64,000 nucleotides of DNA, taken from the NCBI GenBank assembly GCA_964007475.1, contig OZ023275.1, positions 7,998,001-8,062,000 on the forward strand, in the 5' to 3' direction. Positions 29,768 through 43,735 of this stretch are shown piece by piece; position 1 is the first letter of the stretch; each line of letters opens with the position of its first letter. Source of the stretch: Hybos culiciformis. Lineage: Eukaryota > Arthropoda > Insecta > Diptera > Hybotidae. Made by a program: the position numbers and the translations under genes. The notes under the pieces were generated by a model. The model saw only the letters and a program-made list of their open reading frames with translations. It ran no database searches and was not told the origin of the DNA.

Positions 29768-29825
29768 TATCAATATTTGTCATCAATGTATCAATATTTG
29801 TCATCAATATATCAATATTTGTCAT
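29768..29825. repeat. 21-bp tandem repeat, 2.8 copies
   Basis: The unit TATCAATATTTGTCATCAAT plus one variable base occurs at 29768-29788 and 29789-29809, with a partial copy at 29810-29825. The copies are nearly identical, which indicates a recent local duplication. Confidence 0.9.
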
Positions 29826-32800
29826 ATTTTTCGCTATAGAAAAACAATAAAAATTGTCATTTTTGAGTAGCAAAATATAGCACAATTCATGTACTACATA
29901 TTTTTGGACGGGTTAAACATACTAACATAAAACATACTACCAGAAAATATTACAGTTTTAATTATAACTTATTTATAACTAATTTTCCAACAGGTTTTTT
30001 TTTTCAGTGTGTTCATTATTTTTCGTGGATTATATTTTTATATAAATTAGTTATCATTTAGATATGATTTAATTTAATAAAAATATTAATACCTAATAGA
30101 TTATTTATACATTTATTATTTAATTAAAATAAAACATTATAATATAAAAACACTATTTACATTGAAAGTTCCGGAATTAATTATACAAGTTAGGAAAACT
30201 AGATAAATATTTGATAATGTTCTTCTGGGCAAAAAAACAATTATTTTAATCCTTTTTTAACAAAATAAAAAAAAATTAAATCTCGAGCCTACTACTAAGA
30301 TGTATCTTTATTTATCTGCACACATTTAGGTTTATCTTCATTTACTTATGAAGCTTATTATTGATTTGACATTTTATTATGTCACTAAACATCGTTTTCG
30401 TAAACTATAATTTTTGACCAAAAATAAACAAGAAACCCAAAGCTTAACAAATTAGTTCATAAATAGTTCTTCGACATGTTATTAATAACTGAAATTTATT
30501 CAAGAAGTTAGTAATAAATTCGCAAGTATGATTTTATAAAAATTTTATTAACTCTGTTTGTTGCTAATTCAATATGATTGTTAAGCCAAATACAGAAATC
30601 AATCGCTATAATAACTTTCATTTTGAACTTTTTTTGCTTTTATCCAGAAAAAAAAAATTTTTTGGTAAAACGAGTGAAAGATTAATCAAGATTTAATTGT
30701 TCATAAGCTTCAATGTTTCATAAATTCTGCAGCTTAATGTGAAATTTTTGAATATGATTGCTAACAAATATTATCTTCATTAAAAATTTAGTTTTTACTC
30801 CTCATTAGGCAAAAAATAAAAATTCTAATATTCTGCAAATATGTAAAGTATGTATATTTACTTCTTCATTATGAATAATTAATGAGGCGGAAAAAAAAAA
30901 AGTAAAATCTATTTTTAAATTCACTTTTATTATTTTTTTTAGATAGAACGTAGATTCACAAAAAAAAAAACAATTCATTAAATTTTAAAGTCTCAAGTTT
31001 AGCATTGAATTTCTAAATAAAATAAATAATTTGTATTGATTTATGGTCAGTAATTTTCATCAGCTGACGAGATACCTTATTTGATTTTGAAATCAAATAT
31101 TTCGCTTATTTTATTTATTTACTTGTGTACTATTATATACTGTGTACATATGATATGTCACATAAAAAAAAATATAAATGATTAAATTAAATATTCCAAA
31201 ATAAGTTAAATCGGTTATCAGACCATATAAAATATAGGTATATGTTTTTTGCAGTAATTTTTTTTTCAACCATATAATAAAGAGAAAGGTTAAATTAAAA
31301 CACGATGCTTGGCTATAATAGTTATAACACTTTATCAAATAAAGTTTTCATCAATATTATTTTTTTATTATTTTAAATGAATTAACCTACCCTTTTTTTT
31401 GTTGTTTTGAAATTCATAATTGCAAAAATAGAATTGGACGAGTAATTTAGAAGGATATATTAGTAGTCCATATGAATATGCATGACGGTAATTCAAAACC
31501 TATATTTCATTTTCATTATCATAATATAATAAGAATCCAGAAGAGATTGTTGCATTTTAAAGATTTTTTTTCTTCAAGTTGAAAGTGGTCTTATTAATAA
31601 AAAACAAATTGGTACATTGTATACCCCAAAACATATACACAAACTCCGAATTCTAAAATTGATTGACATGGTATTTAGTTAAAAAAAAATCTCTACTTAG
31701 ATACAAACATACTTATGCTTAATTTTTTCTATAATTTTTTTTAAATAAAATAAAATGCAGAAATAAATAATAAAAAAAAAATCCATGATGAAAATAATAT
31801 TATGCGCTCAATGCGTCAGGGATTGTAAACCTTTTCTTTTAAGTTTTGTGTATCATTCGCATAGAAATGAATTAATAAACAGGAACATTTACTTTCGAAT
31901 TTCAAATTTTATCTGATGTTTCTTCTTTTAATAACTATATACCTTAATAAAAATACAAAAAAGGCAAAAAACATTAAATTTTCAAAAAGGTAGTTAAAGT
32001 AATGGGTAGCGCAAAGTTAAAGTAATAAAGAATTAACTTTTTTTTAACAAAAGCTGCAAAAATTCATTCCTAAAGTACACTAAATTTAATTACTAAAATT
32101 TTTTTTGTAAAGTAATTTATAAATATAATAGAATTTTAAGTATAATAAAGACATAATTTATTATAGTTAAGGCGGCACTGATTGTAATTTACTCACTTAA
32201 GAATAGCAATGATATAATATACTCATTTAAAAAAAAAAATTATGTAATGAAAAATTTAGAATTCTAGAGCAATTATAATGAAATGTTAAAGAAATGTATA
32301 AAATCTGACAATCCCATGTTAAAATTTATGTTTTATGAAGCAAGTACATCGTAAAAAACAATATCAAAATAATAATAACATTTTGTTACAAATCTCAATT
32401 AGACAATGTAGCATATGTACAATAAACAGATATTCAAATTAATTTATTTGAAATTTCTACAATTGAGGTAAATTTTTTACGAAATTTTTATAAATAATAT
32501 CGATTTCAAAATCCAATAACTAGATTTGAAACATGAAAAAATCTAATTTTGAAAGTTCAATGAGTTTTTTAATTATAGATAATTATAATACGTTCTAAGT
32601 TTAAAGAAATCAGAAATACACATGGACAATATACATAAAAATATAAAAATAAACCAATAAATTTCCCAATTAAAGAAATAAAAATAGTTTATAATGTCTA
32701 TTAGATAAATATTAATAGTCTTATTCTTCGTTCTATAATTGTACAATTTATATACTATATGCTTGTATTAATTTACTATATGCTTGATAGCATGAAACCT

Positions 32801-35800
32801 GTTTTGGGGCAGCGAAAAAAATTCCCAACAAATAACATTTTATTTAACTGCACTAAAAGATTTCATTCATATGTCGCTTGTAACAAATATGCATCACATT
32901 TTTAAAAAAAATATTGTAATATAATATAATCAACTATAACATGAATTTTATGTGTGGTATAACGCATCATGAGCTCTTTTCATTCAAAAATATAGAATTA
33001 AGAAAGATATAATTTAAAACCAGTTTCACCACACAGTAGTAGGTCTTATTATTCAAAAAAAAAATTATAATATAGTCGTACGTTATATATATAGTTAATT
33101 TTAATAGTTTATTAAAATTTAAAATGTAACAATTTATAAAGGGATTTTCACTCATCCAAACGTAGATATAGATATCTAATTTATATAGTTAGTCCAAGGC
33201 AATAGACACCACCTACGTAGTCACGTGTTTTATAATAAAAAAATCTCCTCACGTGACAATTTATATTTTATATTTCTAAAAAAAGTATTGCTATTTGCCT
33301 ACATGATTGTATAAAGTTGAAAAGCCAATTAAATATAAATATTTTCCTTATAATTTTGTTGATATCAACTGATGTTTTTTCTTAAATATCGTCAAATCAT
33401 ATATAAAACCTTTAATATTTTTTTTAATAATTTTATAAATAAATATTCAATTCATATACTTACTTATAAACAGGCCGAGTCTTCAAATTAAGATATATGC
33501 TCAGTGTGAGATCAAAATATTCTAAAATTAATTCAATAATAAAGTCTAGTAGTAGGTACTCAATGTGTAATTTTCATGAAATTAAAATTATTGTCATATT
33601 TTAATTCTGTATAAAATAATTGCGATTTAAATGAACCTAATAGTAAATTGTAATGTAAAACGATATTAACCTATATTCAGTGTATATCTCCGGTCATTGC
33701 GAAAAAAAAAAACTAAAATTAGGTGCAATGCTCTAAGCATTTATTCAGATTCTCTTTCAATTAAACACACTAATTATGTCATAAACTAATTTATTTTTAT
33801 TTATAGTTATTCTAGTCGATTTAACTTATATATATTATGAATAGAATTTCATGAGAAAAAATGAAAACATCAAGAATACAAAATAAAAAAATATATATAT
33901 ACATAGTCAAATATATGTATTATATAGAAAACATAATAAATAATGTTTGATTACTTAGAACTTTAGATATTTAAAATATATAAATGGAATAAAATAAAAT
34001 AAAAATTACAGATTATTTTGTACAATTTGAAAAAAAAATTATAAGAAAAAGTATTTAAGGTTTTGAATAATATGTTTTGACCGACCTTGACACTATCTAC
34101 ATCTTTATTGGTTATATGCTTATATAGTTTATAATTTACATAATATTTCGTATAATAAATCAAATGCAATAATCATTCTTATGAAATTAATTGCGAGTAA
34201 AAAAAGATTTTGTTAAAAAAATAAATAGAATTTTATAAAATTCCTCTGTAAAAATAATAATTACTCTCAGATTATATAATTAGGAACGAAAATTAAAAAT
34301 AACTAAACTTATTACTTCCCAAATATAAGTTCTTTTATACCAACTAAATATTATTTTCAAATATATCTAGCTTAATTGAAGCAAAAATTTAACTTAAAAT
34401 TCTTATAATAATATATTTTCTTTACATATATTTATAATATGAAACATTATAATCATTTTCGAACTATAACTTTATTTAACTTCAGCTCTAAAAAAAAAAT
34501 GTTTTTTCTCATATCATTCTGCCAATAATAGAAATAAATTCAGGAAATTGTTTACCTGAGCGACAATAAAATCAGTCATTGTACAATTTACAATAATTGT
34601 ACATTATATTCAATATATACATTGTACGTAATACATATAATAATATATGTTTAACTTCAAGAATAAAATTAGACAAAAGCAACTATTCTGTTTTTTTCCC
34701 TAGAATTTTGTTCACTTTTACTTAACATTGAATTAAATTTTCGTAGCGTGACTCCATTAAAAAAAATTATTAATTTGTTATGCAAAATAGTTAAATTTCT
34801 TAAAATTTATTCGTTATTAATAAACGTGTTTGCTTGAACATTGAATATGTTTTTAGATAAGACGTGTATTAAAAATTAAAAAAAATAATTAATCACTTTC
34901 ATATTAAGTTTTCACGAACATATACAAAGTGATAAAAATATTTCTTTAATTATAATTTAAGTACCTAAGTATTATCTCGGAACTTACATAGGTATATACT
35001 GTAGTTATGTGTATAAAGAAAGTATTAATCTCGGTATTTATGTGTACTGTAGTTATATATACTTATATGTAGATCGTAGATAATTATAATTACTGAATGT
35101 AATTTTCATTCGTCCTGCAGTTTTCATATAACTAAAAATAACTTCAAAATTATATTATCTTGATTATTAATTAAAATAGATAAAGCCTCACTAGGCCATT
35201 AAAACTTTTAAAATCCTAAGTCTTAAAGTAAAATTCGATTATACAGATTGTTACAAAAAATTTATTCAAAAAATTCGTTTCAAAGTTAATTTAAATTATG
35301 GAGTATAAATTTAGAATCAATTTAAAATGAAACTACTGAAATTACTGAATTAGATTATAGCGTTTTTTTTTGTTATATTTAATATTTTGATAAATTAATT
35401 AAATATTTGAAGTTTTTAACTATACTTACGGATGCAATAATTTTATATCTCTGTTTATATTATTATTCTAAGAAATTTTAATTAATTTGTTTATTGATGT
35501 TTTACCGAGTCGATGCTTCTTTAAATTAGATAATGTATAATTAAACATGTCTGTTAAAAGAAAAATATATAAATTATTTGTTCATCAAAGAACCTTAAAT
35601 GTAACTGTCAATTTAATGTTATAAAAAAAATTAGAATCAATTTGGTTAACCACAATATCTTTTTTTTTTAACATTACTTAACTATCTGAACGATTTTTCT
35701 TGAAGGGCCTCTCATATATATAAAAAAAAAATATTACTTACATAATTGTACAATGCAATAAGTTTCTTTATAATTTTATATTTTTTTTTACATTCTATTT

Positions 35801-38800
35801 TTTATATCCATTAAAATTAAAACTACTATATTTTTTTTTTTAATAACAACAGAGCTATTTTTAACTTTTCTATAAAATTATATACCGCAAGATGACTTTT
35901 TATAAATGTTAATTCTTCTAGACATGTTACTACTTAGAAATTTTAACAAAATAATTAACTACGATGTTATATAATTTTTTTTTCTCATTTCATTCTTGGG
36001 TTTTAAGTTATATAAATCTTTTTTTTTATATACAACTATGTATGTTGTTTGTTGTAAGAAAGTTATTATAATATTTAATTATATGCGTATACAATATTAA
36101 CCCAAAGAAAGTAAGTATGTATATCTTAGAAACTGCAATAAGTTCTTGCTACGATTTTTAAAATTTTTCTTACGGAATTGAATTAAGTTTTATATGGTTT
36201 ATCCGGTTTATCGTATTGCGTAACGTAATAATAACATACTTAAGTAAATGTAAATATATGTGTGAGAATTATCTTAACAATAATAATTATTTAAAAATTA
36301 TAATTAAAATAATTTTTCTGCCTAATATGAAATCATGCTTTTTTTGAAAACAAAAAAAAAAAAATTTAAGAATGAGTTAATACTTTTCTAAAACCTGATT
36401 TTTGAATTCTCATTATTTTTTTATTTATTTATTTTTTTATTTGTGTACATGCTTACTTTATATATCTAACATGATTTAATCATACCATAAAAGATTTGTT
36501 TTTACCTCAGACTATATCTTAGAATGACATAAATCAGTCTTTATTTAGAATACCAGTCTCAATGATTTTTACTTTAATTTTTTATTTTTAATTCAATTTA
36601 TAAAAATATTTATGTGAGCTTCAATTTTTTGAACTTATTTGCTAAATTTTAGATTAATTCTTCGATATAAATTTACATTTTAATTTTCTACATTCTATTT
36701 TATTCAATGCAAAATTTATTTTGCTCGGTAAAATATAAAGAGCATAGTTAAGAAGAAAACGATTGTTGGATTTATTAAATACAACTAGAATAAGCACTCA
36801 TATTAGATGCTCTAAATCTTGAACATAAAACATTAAAGCCCGTACTTACAGCAGAAAATATATGTCTAAATTTTTTAGGAAACTATTATTTTTAATAAAT
36901 ATTCATATTTTGAACGAAAAATATAATAATAATTTATTGAAAGGTTCATTGAACTTTTGAACCTTTTATTTTACTTATTTTCATTGATCGTTTCATGGTT
37001 CAATAAAATAAAAAGTTATAATTATAATATAGGTACATTTTTGTATGTATACCTAAAGTACTTTAGTGACAAAGTTCCACGCATATCTACAAATACCTAC
37101 ATAAGTAAATACTGAATATATTTTGATTTATATATTTATTATACGTGTATATAATGTATGTATGTACATAATTGTACAATGTACAGTATGCACTATATTT
37201 TGTTTTTATTTACAGATGTACTTTTAAAATGGAAGTAGTATTTTTCCGAAAAGAAAGCTCCCCTTTTTAGTTAAAAACTTCATTGACAAAAAATATATAT
37301 TTCTTTTTCATATTCTTTTTATTATGTTTTTAAAGGATACTTATGTACATAATATAGTACCGACATGCATTCTTACCTTTATATGTAAGCAATTGTTTAT
37401 TTTCAAAAATTTAAGATTATTGTTTGAGATTAATTATAGTAACATATAAAGAAACTTAAACTTAAAGTTCTTAAACACATAAAAACATAATAAAATTGAA
37501 AATCTGGTTCTGGTGAAAAAGTTGTTACTGAATGTTTTTATTATGATTTCATTCTGAAAATATATAATTGTTTGCTGAAACTCCAAATAATAATATAATA
37601 TAAAGTTTTCAAAAACGAAGGCTTCATGAATTAGTATTTTTAAATAAAAAACTTCAATTGCAAAGAACGTATTTTAGTTAGAATGTATAGATTAAATGAT
37701 AACTAAAGAAAATATCTGTAAACTTACAACTGATAATAATTAAAAGATTTACAACAATAACCAAAACATCTGATATTTTACCGAACTATCGAAAATGCTT
37801 ACCCCAAAATATCTAAATTTTTCGTTTTCCACCAAAAAAATGTTTTACACCAAAAATTGATTTCAAATCCTAGGGCAAATATTTATGTGGGTACTTACAA
37901 ACCAAGTTATTTTTTTCTTTTTTAATAAATGTAATTGAAAAATTATTCTTTTATGATATTCTTAAATAATAAATCAATTTCCTGGAGGTTAAAAAAAAAT
38001 TATTCATGCTGATGTCTTAAGTAAATATAAAAAATTCATAAGTTCACAGATTTATATATTATTATATTAAATTCTAAAAATAATATCAATTCAATTAACT
38101 ACTATCAAAAATTGGACATTTTCAACAGTTGAAAAAGTCGTGACAATATATATTCCACAAATGACGTAGGTATCAATTTCCTGAATAATTCGAATTACCT
38201 GTTCTCAACCTTAATTGTTTTAACGAAAAAAAAGGAATAGAATTCCTAAAAAAAAATAATTATGAAAACAAAAACGATAACACCACTCCCCCACGTCATA
38301 AAAAAACAAACCCTTATTAATAAGTAAATAAAACATAACATTTTATGAAAAAATATTTTTTTTCCCTCATCATAGTCTATATATTGCTACCCTTTTATTC
38401 AATGGTCTCCTTGTTTTTATGCAATTATTATATCTTATCCTGGAAATATGTCTGTAGGTAGACCAAAAAAAAAAATTATTTTATTTTGTAAACAAAAACA
38501 TAACTTGTTATTATTTAATGGTTTACTTAAAAAAGCCAAATATATTTATTGATTAAAAACGAAAAAATAATATTCAAACATATTACATGTATCTGTTTAA
38601 AAAAATTTTGATTTGAATAAAATCCAGAATGAAACCTGATATGAAAATATATTGATTACAAAGAAATTCGAGTTAGAATTTTTAAGAAATTTTTTCATCA
38701 TTAAAAAATATACTTTGATTTTATTATGTGCTTGGTACCTATTTCGGCTCGGAATTTCCGTAAATGTTTCAAATTGTCCTAATGAGTGCTTGAGTTGTAT

Positions 38801-41800
38801 AAACTAAAAAAAATAAATAAAAAAAGTTTCCAGGATTTTTGTTGTAAACCATTATTTTCGTGTAAGTATGCACATAAAGCTTATGCACATTAAAAATTTC
38901 ATTAACAAAAACAGGTAGTATTTTTAAAAGGACTGAGTGTTGTCAATAGCAACCACCTGTAGAAATGAAAAAAAAAATTAAATTTTCATGAAATTTATGC
39001 CTATAAATTTTCTACTAAAGGATAATACAATTTTTTCCTTCTTTTATTTTAGTTTTTAAGCGTTTAAGCGTTTTTTATTTTAATATTCTTTTTTTATTTT
39101 GTAATAAAACAAGGGAAATCATTGACCTCAACTCTAAAAAGGGGATACTAAATACATCAACAATATGGGGCTAAAAAATTCAATATCAAATGTACTTGTT
39201 TATGATATAAATTTACATAGATAGTAAACATAACGTATATGGTAATTTACAGATTTAGGTTGTTTTTGAGTTTTATTTTAACCAAAAACAAAATAGAATT
39301 AATAATAACAATCTTAAAATTGAACGAACAATGGATACAATTTTTTTAATTGAAAGAAGGATATGTACTATTCTTGTAAGGATCCTGTTTTGTCAAAATA
39401 CTATTGTATATTTAAACTCCATTTAGCTAAAAATTATGTTGAAGTAATAATATTGATAATATAAAAAATATAGTTGTTGATAACAAATTTTCTGGGTTCA
39501 AATAAATTGAAAATTTTTTTTCATATAAATATAATGTCTGTACACAACACACAGTCAATTTTCTTCCTGGATTAATACAACCGTAAGATATTTATACTCT
39601 ATTTCACAGAACCAGGTTTAATGATGGTGATGAAAACATTGAAAACCGATATTGGAGTTGTATTTAGATTTTCTTTGGAAAAATATCAGAAATTTTATAA
39701 AAACCATCATATAGTTATTTTTATATTTATGTATGCTCGAATGCCAATTTTACCTTTTTATCTTTTATTTCAAAAGTAGAAGAGAGTTTGGTCCCATATT
39801 TCGTCTGTGAAAGAAAACAAATTTATATTTTAACATTAAATAGTCTTTTTGATCTTAAAATTTACGTCCTTGAAATCAAAATTATTTTTTTGAAAGAAAT
39901 TACAAAAAGGGAACGACAAAATCTAAATAAATGGAAAAATGTTCTATATTTTTTTTTGAAAGAATCTTTAGAATTTTTTCAATATATGTATATTATTATC
40001 ATTTACTTTTTTCAAAGTCCTTTTTATAATGTGTTTCATTTTATATATGTTATCCTGAAAATGATGTGGAGCAATAACAAAGCATATATAAAAGTTAATG
40101 ATTTTTGCATTCAACAAAGAAATAAAAATATTTTTCCGCATATAATAATGAGAAAAGTAAAAAAAAAAAAAATTTGAAATGAAAAATTGTAAGTTATGCT
40201 TTAATGTTTTGAAATCATGCCAATAGACAAAATAAGGGTTGGTTGGATAAAAATCTTTACATTTTTTTTGTGTGATAAGGGTTATTAAATGCATTTCATA
40301 TTGAATTCTATATATATAATGTCCCCCTGGAGTGAAGAAAATATGGAACAATACATTGTTAAATATAAAATACTTAATACACGAATTTATTTTTATATTA
40401 TTACATTGAAAATGTGTATTTTTATACTAATTTTCTTGATATTAATTAATAAATTTTGATCGAAAACAATGATTATGAAAACTAAGGAGTGTATGGGGGA
40501 AAATCAGTCAGTATACAACAAAGTATATAAAAAAAATTACTATTTTCGTTGGAACTGTCGTCAATAAAAATTTATAAAAAATTACTAAATTAATATATAT
40601 AACTCGACAGTTTGACAATATTTCATCGAAAAAAGCTTGATTGTGTAACACAAAAATAATTATTTTTTTACAAAAAAAAAAAATATCTTTTAACAAGATC
40701 CATTAACTTTTTTTTAAGAAAATTAATTTGAATATTTAAATTTAATTAATTGATTGAAAAAAAATCATCGACTGGGAATAATCAAATTCTGTATGATAAG
40801 AGAAACCATTTAAAATTCTTATTAATTACTAAATTATCGACAAATATATATTTCATTAAACAAACTTAAACTGAAAATCTATAACATGTATAACCTCTGA
40901 ATGTGATGTAGAGAGCGTGTAATAATATATGAACTTAAGGACATAAGTATGATCAAAGCTATAAATTTACACTTAAAACCAATTTTAAGGATAAATAAAA
41001 ATTTATACATTACAAAACAAAAAAAATATAAACGCCCAAAGTGGTGGTAATCAAATTCATGATCGCAGATGCCGACACATGATACAAAATACAAATACAC
41101 CAACACCATAACTCTGCCTAAAACAAATTTTAAGCTTGTTAATTGAATCCCGAAAAATTATAATTTTTTAAGTGAAAACAATCAAAGAGAATTTTCAAGA
41201 AAGTAAATATTTTCTACATTAAAATTTCAACAACAAATACTTAAGTGTACTTTATACCATAAGAATAATAATTAACTTATTAGTATGATTATAAATAAAG
41301 TTATAAATTATTTATCTTTATATGAGTATTTAATTTTTTTTTTTGTATAAAATTTTATATTGTTGAAAAATATTTTAACTCTCATACATTAATACATTTA
41401 TGTTTTATATGGTTTTTTTAATAATGAAATCAAAAGATATTTTGTATTATGAATGATAAACATAAAAAATCTGTATCCTGCGGTTAAAATTTCATGAATC
41501 TTGATAAGATTTAAACGGGAGCATCACATGCAGAGCAAATATATAAACAAGTGAAATGTAGAGAAGAAATAGTGCACAATTTCATAAAGTTGAATGGACT
41601 GTGCGAACTTTTTTAAGTTATATAGAGAAAATATGAAAACTTTGAAAAAAAAAAAAAAAAAAATTACAGTACGTACAACTTATATGGATAATGCATACGA
41701 AAATACTTATGCAATTATAATATATACCTACAATATTTTACATTTAAGAAATTGTTAAAACAAAAATCGTTTTACTCATTTGTTATAAGTTGAATGAATA

Positions 41801-41910
41801 AATTCAACTTCATTAAATAAATTCTAATTTTATAATAGTTTTTATAAAATAAATTAAAAAGTTGCTAACCTTAACAACTTAGGAAAAAAGAAGTTTTGCC
41901 TTTTTTTTTT
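29826..41910. other. Gene desert, second part
   Basis: No supported gene. The largest open frames, 129 codons at 39788-40177 on plus and 127 at 39968-40351 on minus, overlap each other. They are rich in Phe, Ile, Tyr, Asn and Lys as expected from AT-rich chance. Short AT palindromes occur near 34580-34650 and 37140-37190, and a small hairpin (AAAGGTTCA / TGAACCTTT) lies near 36940-36970. Confidence 0.5.
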
Positions 41911-42080
41911 AAAGTCCTTAAGGAAATTGGTGAGGACTTTGAATACCTTTCTCTGCTATCAAAAAATTATTTGCACGGATCATCCGTATTAGGGATAACC
42001 ACGAAGTTCAACTCTATTTTAGTGCAATGACGCCGTATCCTCACTCTGGAGAACACCACTTTGATAATGACGGTTACGTA
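41911..42080. other. Coding-like fossil fragment, probably transposon-derived
   Basis: This patch is distinctly richer in G+C than its flanks and is open on both strands. On plus, a frame from 41914 to the TGA at 42028-42030 gives VLKEIGEDFEYLSLLSKNYL, then HGSSVLGITTKFNSILVQ, and coding-like sequence continues past the stop. On minus, a frame includes VVFSRVRIRRHC and ELNFVVIPNTDDPCK. I cannot tell which strand was coding and I do not recognise the family. The in-frame stop and isolation suggest a decayed mobile-element fragment. Confidence 0.35.
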
Positions 42081-43649
42081 ATTTGTTTGCAACTTATAAT
42101 AACAACATATTAATAAAATAATGAACATAAATTATGTCATTTTTCGGATTAATTATAAGTGCATTGTGAAGTATTAAAATACGGATGAAAATAATAAAAA
42201 TTTAAGTGCTTACCTTATGATAATTTAATTAATATTGTTGTAAAACAGATTTTTTTTTTCCAAAACTCAAATTAAATGAAGTACAAATTTTTCCCTGATA
42301 ATTTATTTTTTATGTCCGAATTTTTTTTATTATAAAATTTAATGTATTTATTTTCAATAGATTTCCTCATGAAATTTTTATCAATTCTATTTTTATTAGA
42401 TGTTTTTTTTAGTAACTTTTTATATTTATATTAAGTAAGCATATAACTACATACTTATTAAAAATTTGATAATAAAATTTGTAGTATAATATTATTGATA
42501 TTATAAGTAGAAGTATAAAGTACTATATAGTTAATTTTTTTTTTTTTTTCAAGCTAAAATGTCCAAATTTTATAATAATTTTATTGTCGTTTTATTTCTT
42601 ATAATTAATTTTTGATTTTTATTTTTTGTAACTTATAGGATATGTTCTTATGTTATAATTAAAAAAAAAAGAAGAAATTCTTGTAAGTAGGTAAAAATGT
42701 ATTAAAAATTTTATAATAATTATTTATGAATGTAAATGATAAGTTCACTTTTTGAATATTAAATTAATCAAATCAAATAGTAGTAATAGACTAGCTTTAC
42801 TATAGCAAGACTTCAAATCTTCTTTTTCAAATAAAAAATAAGCTGCGTAACGTGTTTTTAAAGTTAGCTTGAGCAAGTGTATGCAAACTAAAGTTCAATA
42901 AATCCTATAATATAGTAATAACATTGAATTTCTATGCAAATGAAATTGAAATAATGAAATGTATTTTTCAATTAAATAAATATAAGTATAAGTAAGATAA
43001 TGTACATTAAAAAAATATTTAAGTTAGCACTTGGTATTAAATTACTGTCAAACATGTTTTCAGTTTCTTTCTCCTTAAAGTACAACGAAAAATATTAGAA
43101 ACGAAGCCTTACAAATCAATAGAAACTATGAATTTTTTCTTTATAATAAAAATTGAAAATATTCAATAATCGATAAAAAAAAAAATAATATATGCGATGA
43201 TGATGAAGGAAAATAAAAGAAAATTAATTCTTTAGGGTGTTGCCCTGAACAGGTTTAAAATTCTAAGCTTTTACTAGTATATATAAAAATTAAATAATTT
43301 ATGTACATGAACTAGCTAAACTTCCTTAAACAGCGAACGATATTATACAAAATAAAAACTAATAGACAAAAAAAAAGTAATAAAAATAATAGAAAACATT
43401 TTCCGAAATAAAGAAAATTCTATTTAAATTATAATATCAATAAACGAAAAAAACAAATTTAGTATTAAGTACATTTATCTTCCGGGATTCTCAATTTCTG
43501 GTATGATCTCGGATAGGATGTGTATAAATTGTTTTCTTTTGCTAAGTCTTCCATTATCTGATAGACATTTATAAAGATATAGAAGATTTCCTGTATTTAT
43601 GTACAAAAAAAAGTGTATATTAAATTTGGAATCATAATGTCAAAAAAAA
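42081..43649. other. AT-rich DNA with no feature seen
   Basis: No exon, RNA gene or clear repeat is visible. The spot near 43480-43560 is mildly richer in G+C but carries no supported reading frame. Confidence 0.5.
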
Positions 43650-43735
43650 AGTCACGGCTAAGCTAGAAATAAAAAAGCGCCGAGCCGCAAGCACACAGAA
43701 AAGGGAACCGAAAAATCGAGAAAAGTCACTAAAAA
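43650..43735. promoter_or_regulatory. G+C-richer patch, possible promoter or non-coding 5' exon
   Basis: A compact stretch with GCGCCGAGCCGCAAGCACAC and nearby CGAG/CCG motifs stands out within DNA that is otherwise almost devoid of CG-rich words. It contains no long open frame. Its position is compatible with a transcription start for the minus-strand gene whose first recognised exon is at 15 kb, but no core-promoter motif decides this. It could also be a transposon remnant. Confidence 0.2.

Noticed and set aside
39788..40351. Overlapping 129- and 127-codon open frames on opposite strands
   Set aside because: Both are dominated by Phe, Ile, Tyr, Asn and Lys, as expected from AT-rich chance. 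They have no splice context or recognisable motif, and the two cannot both be explained as genes.
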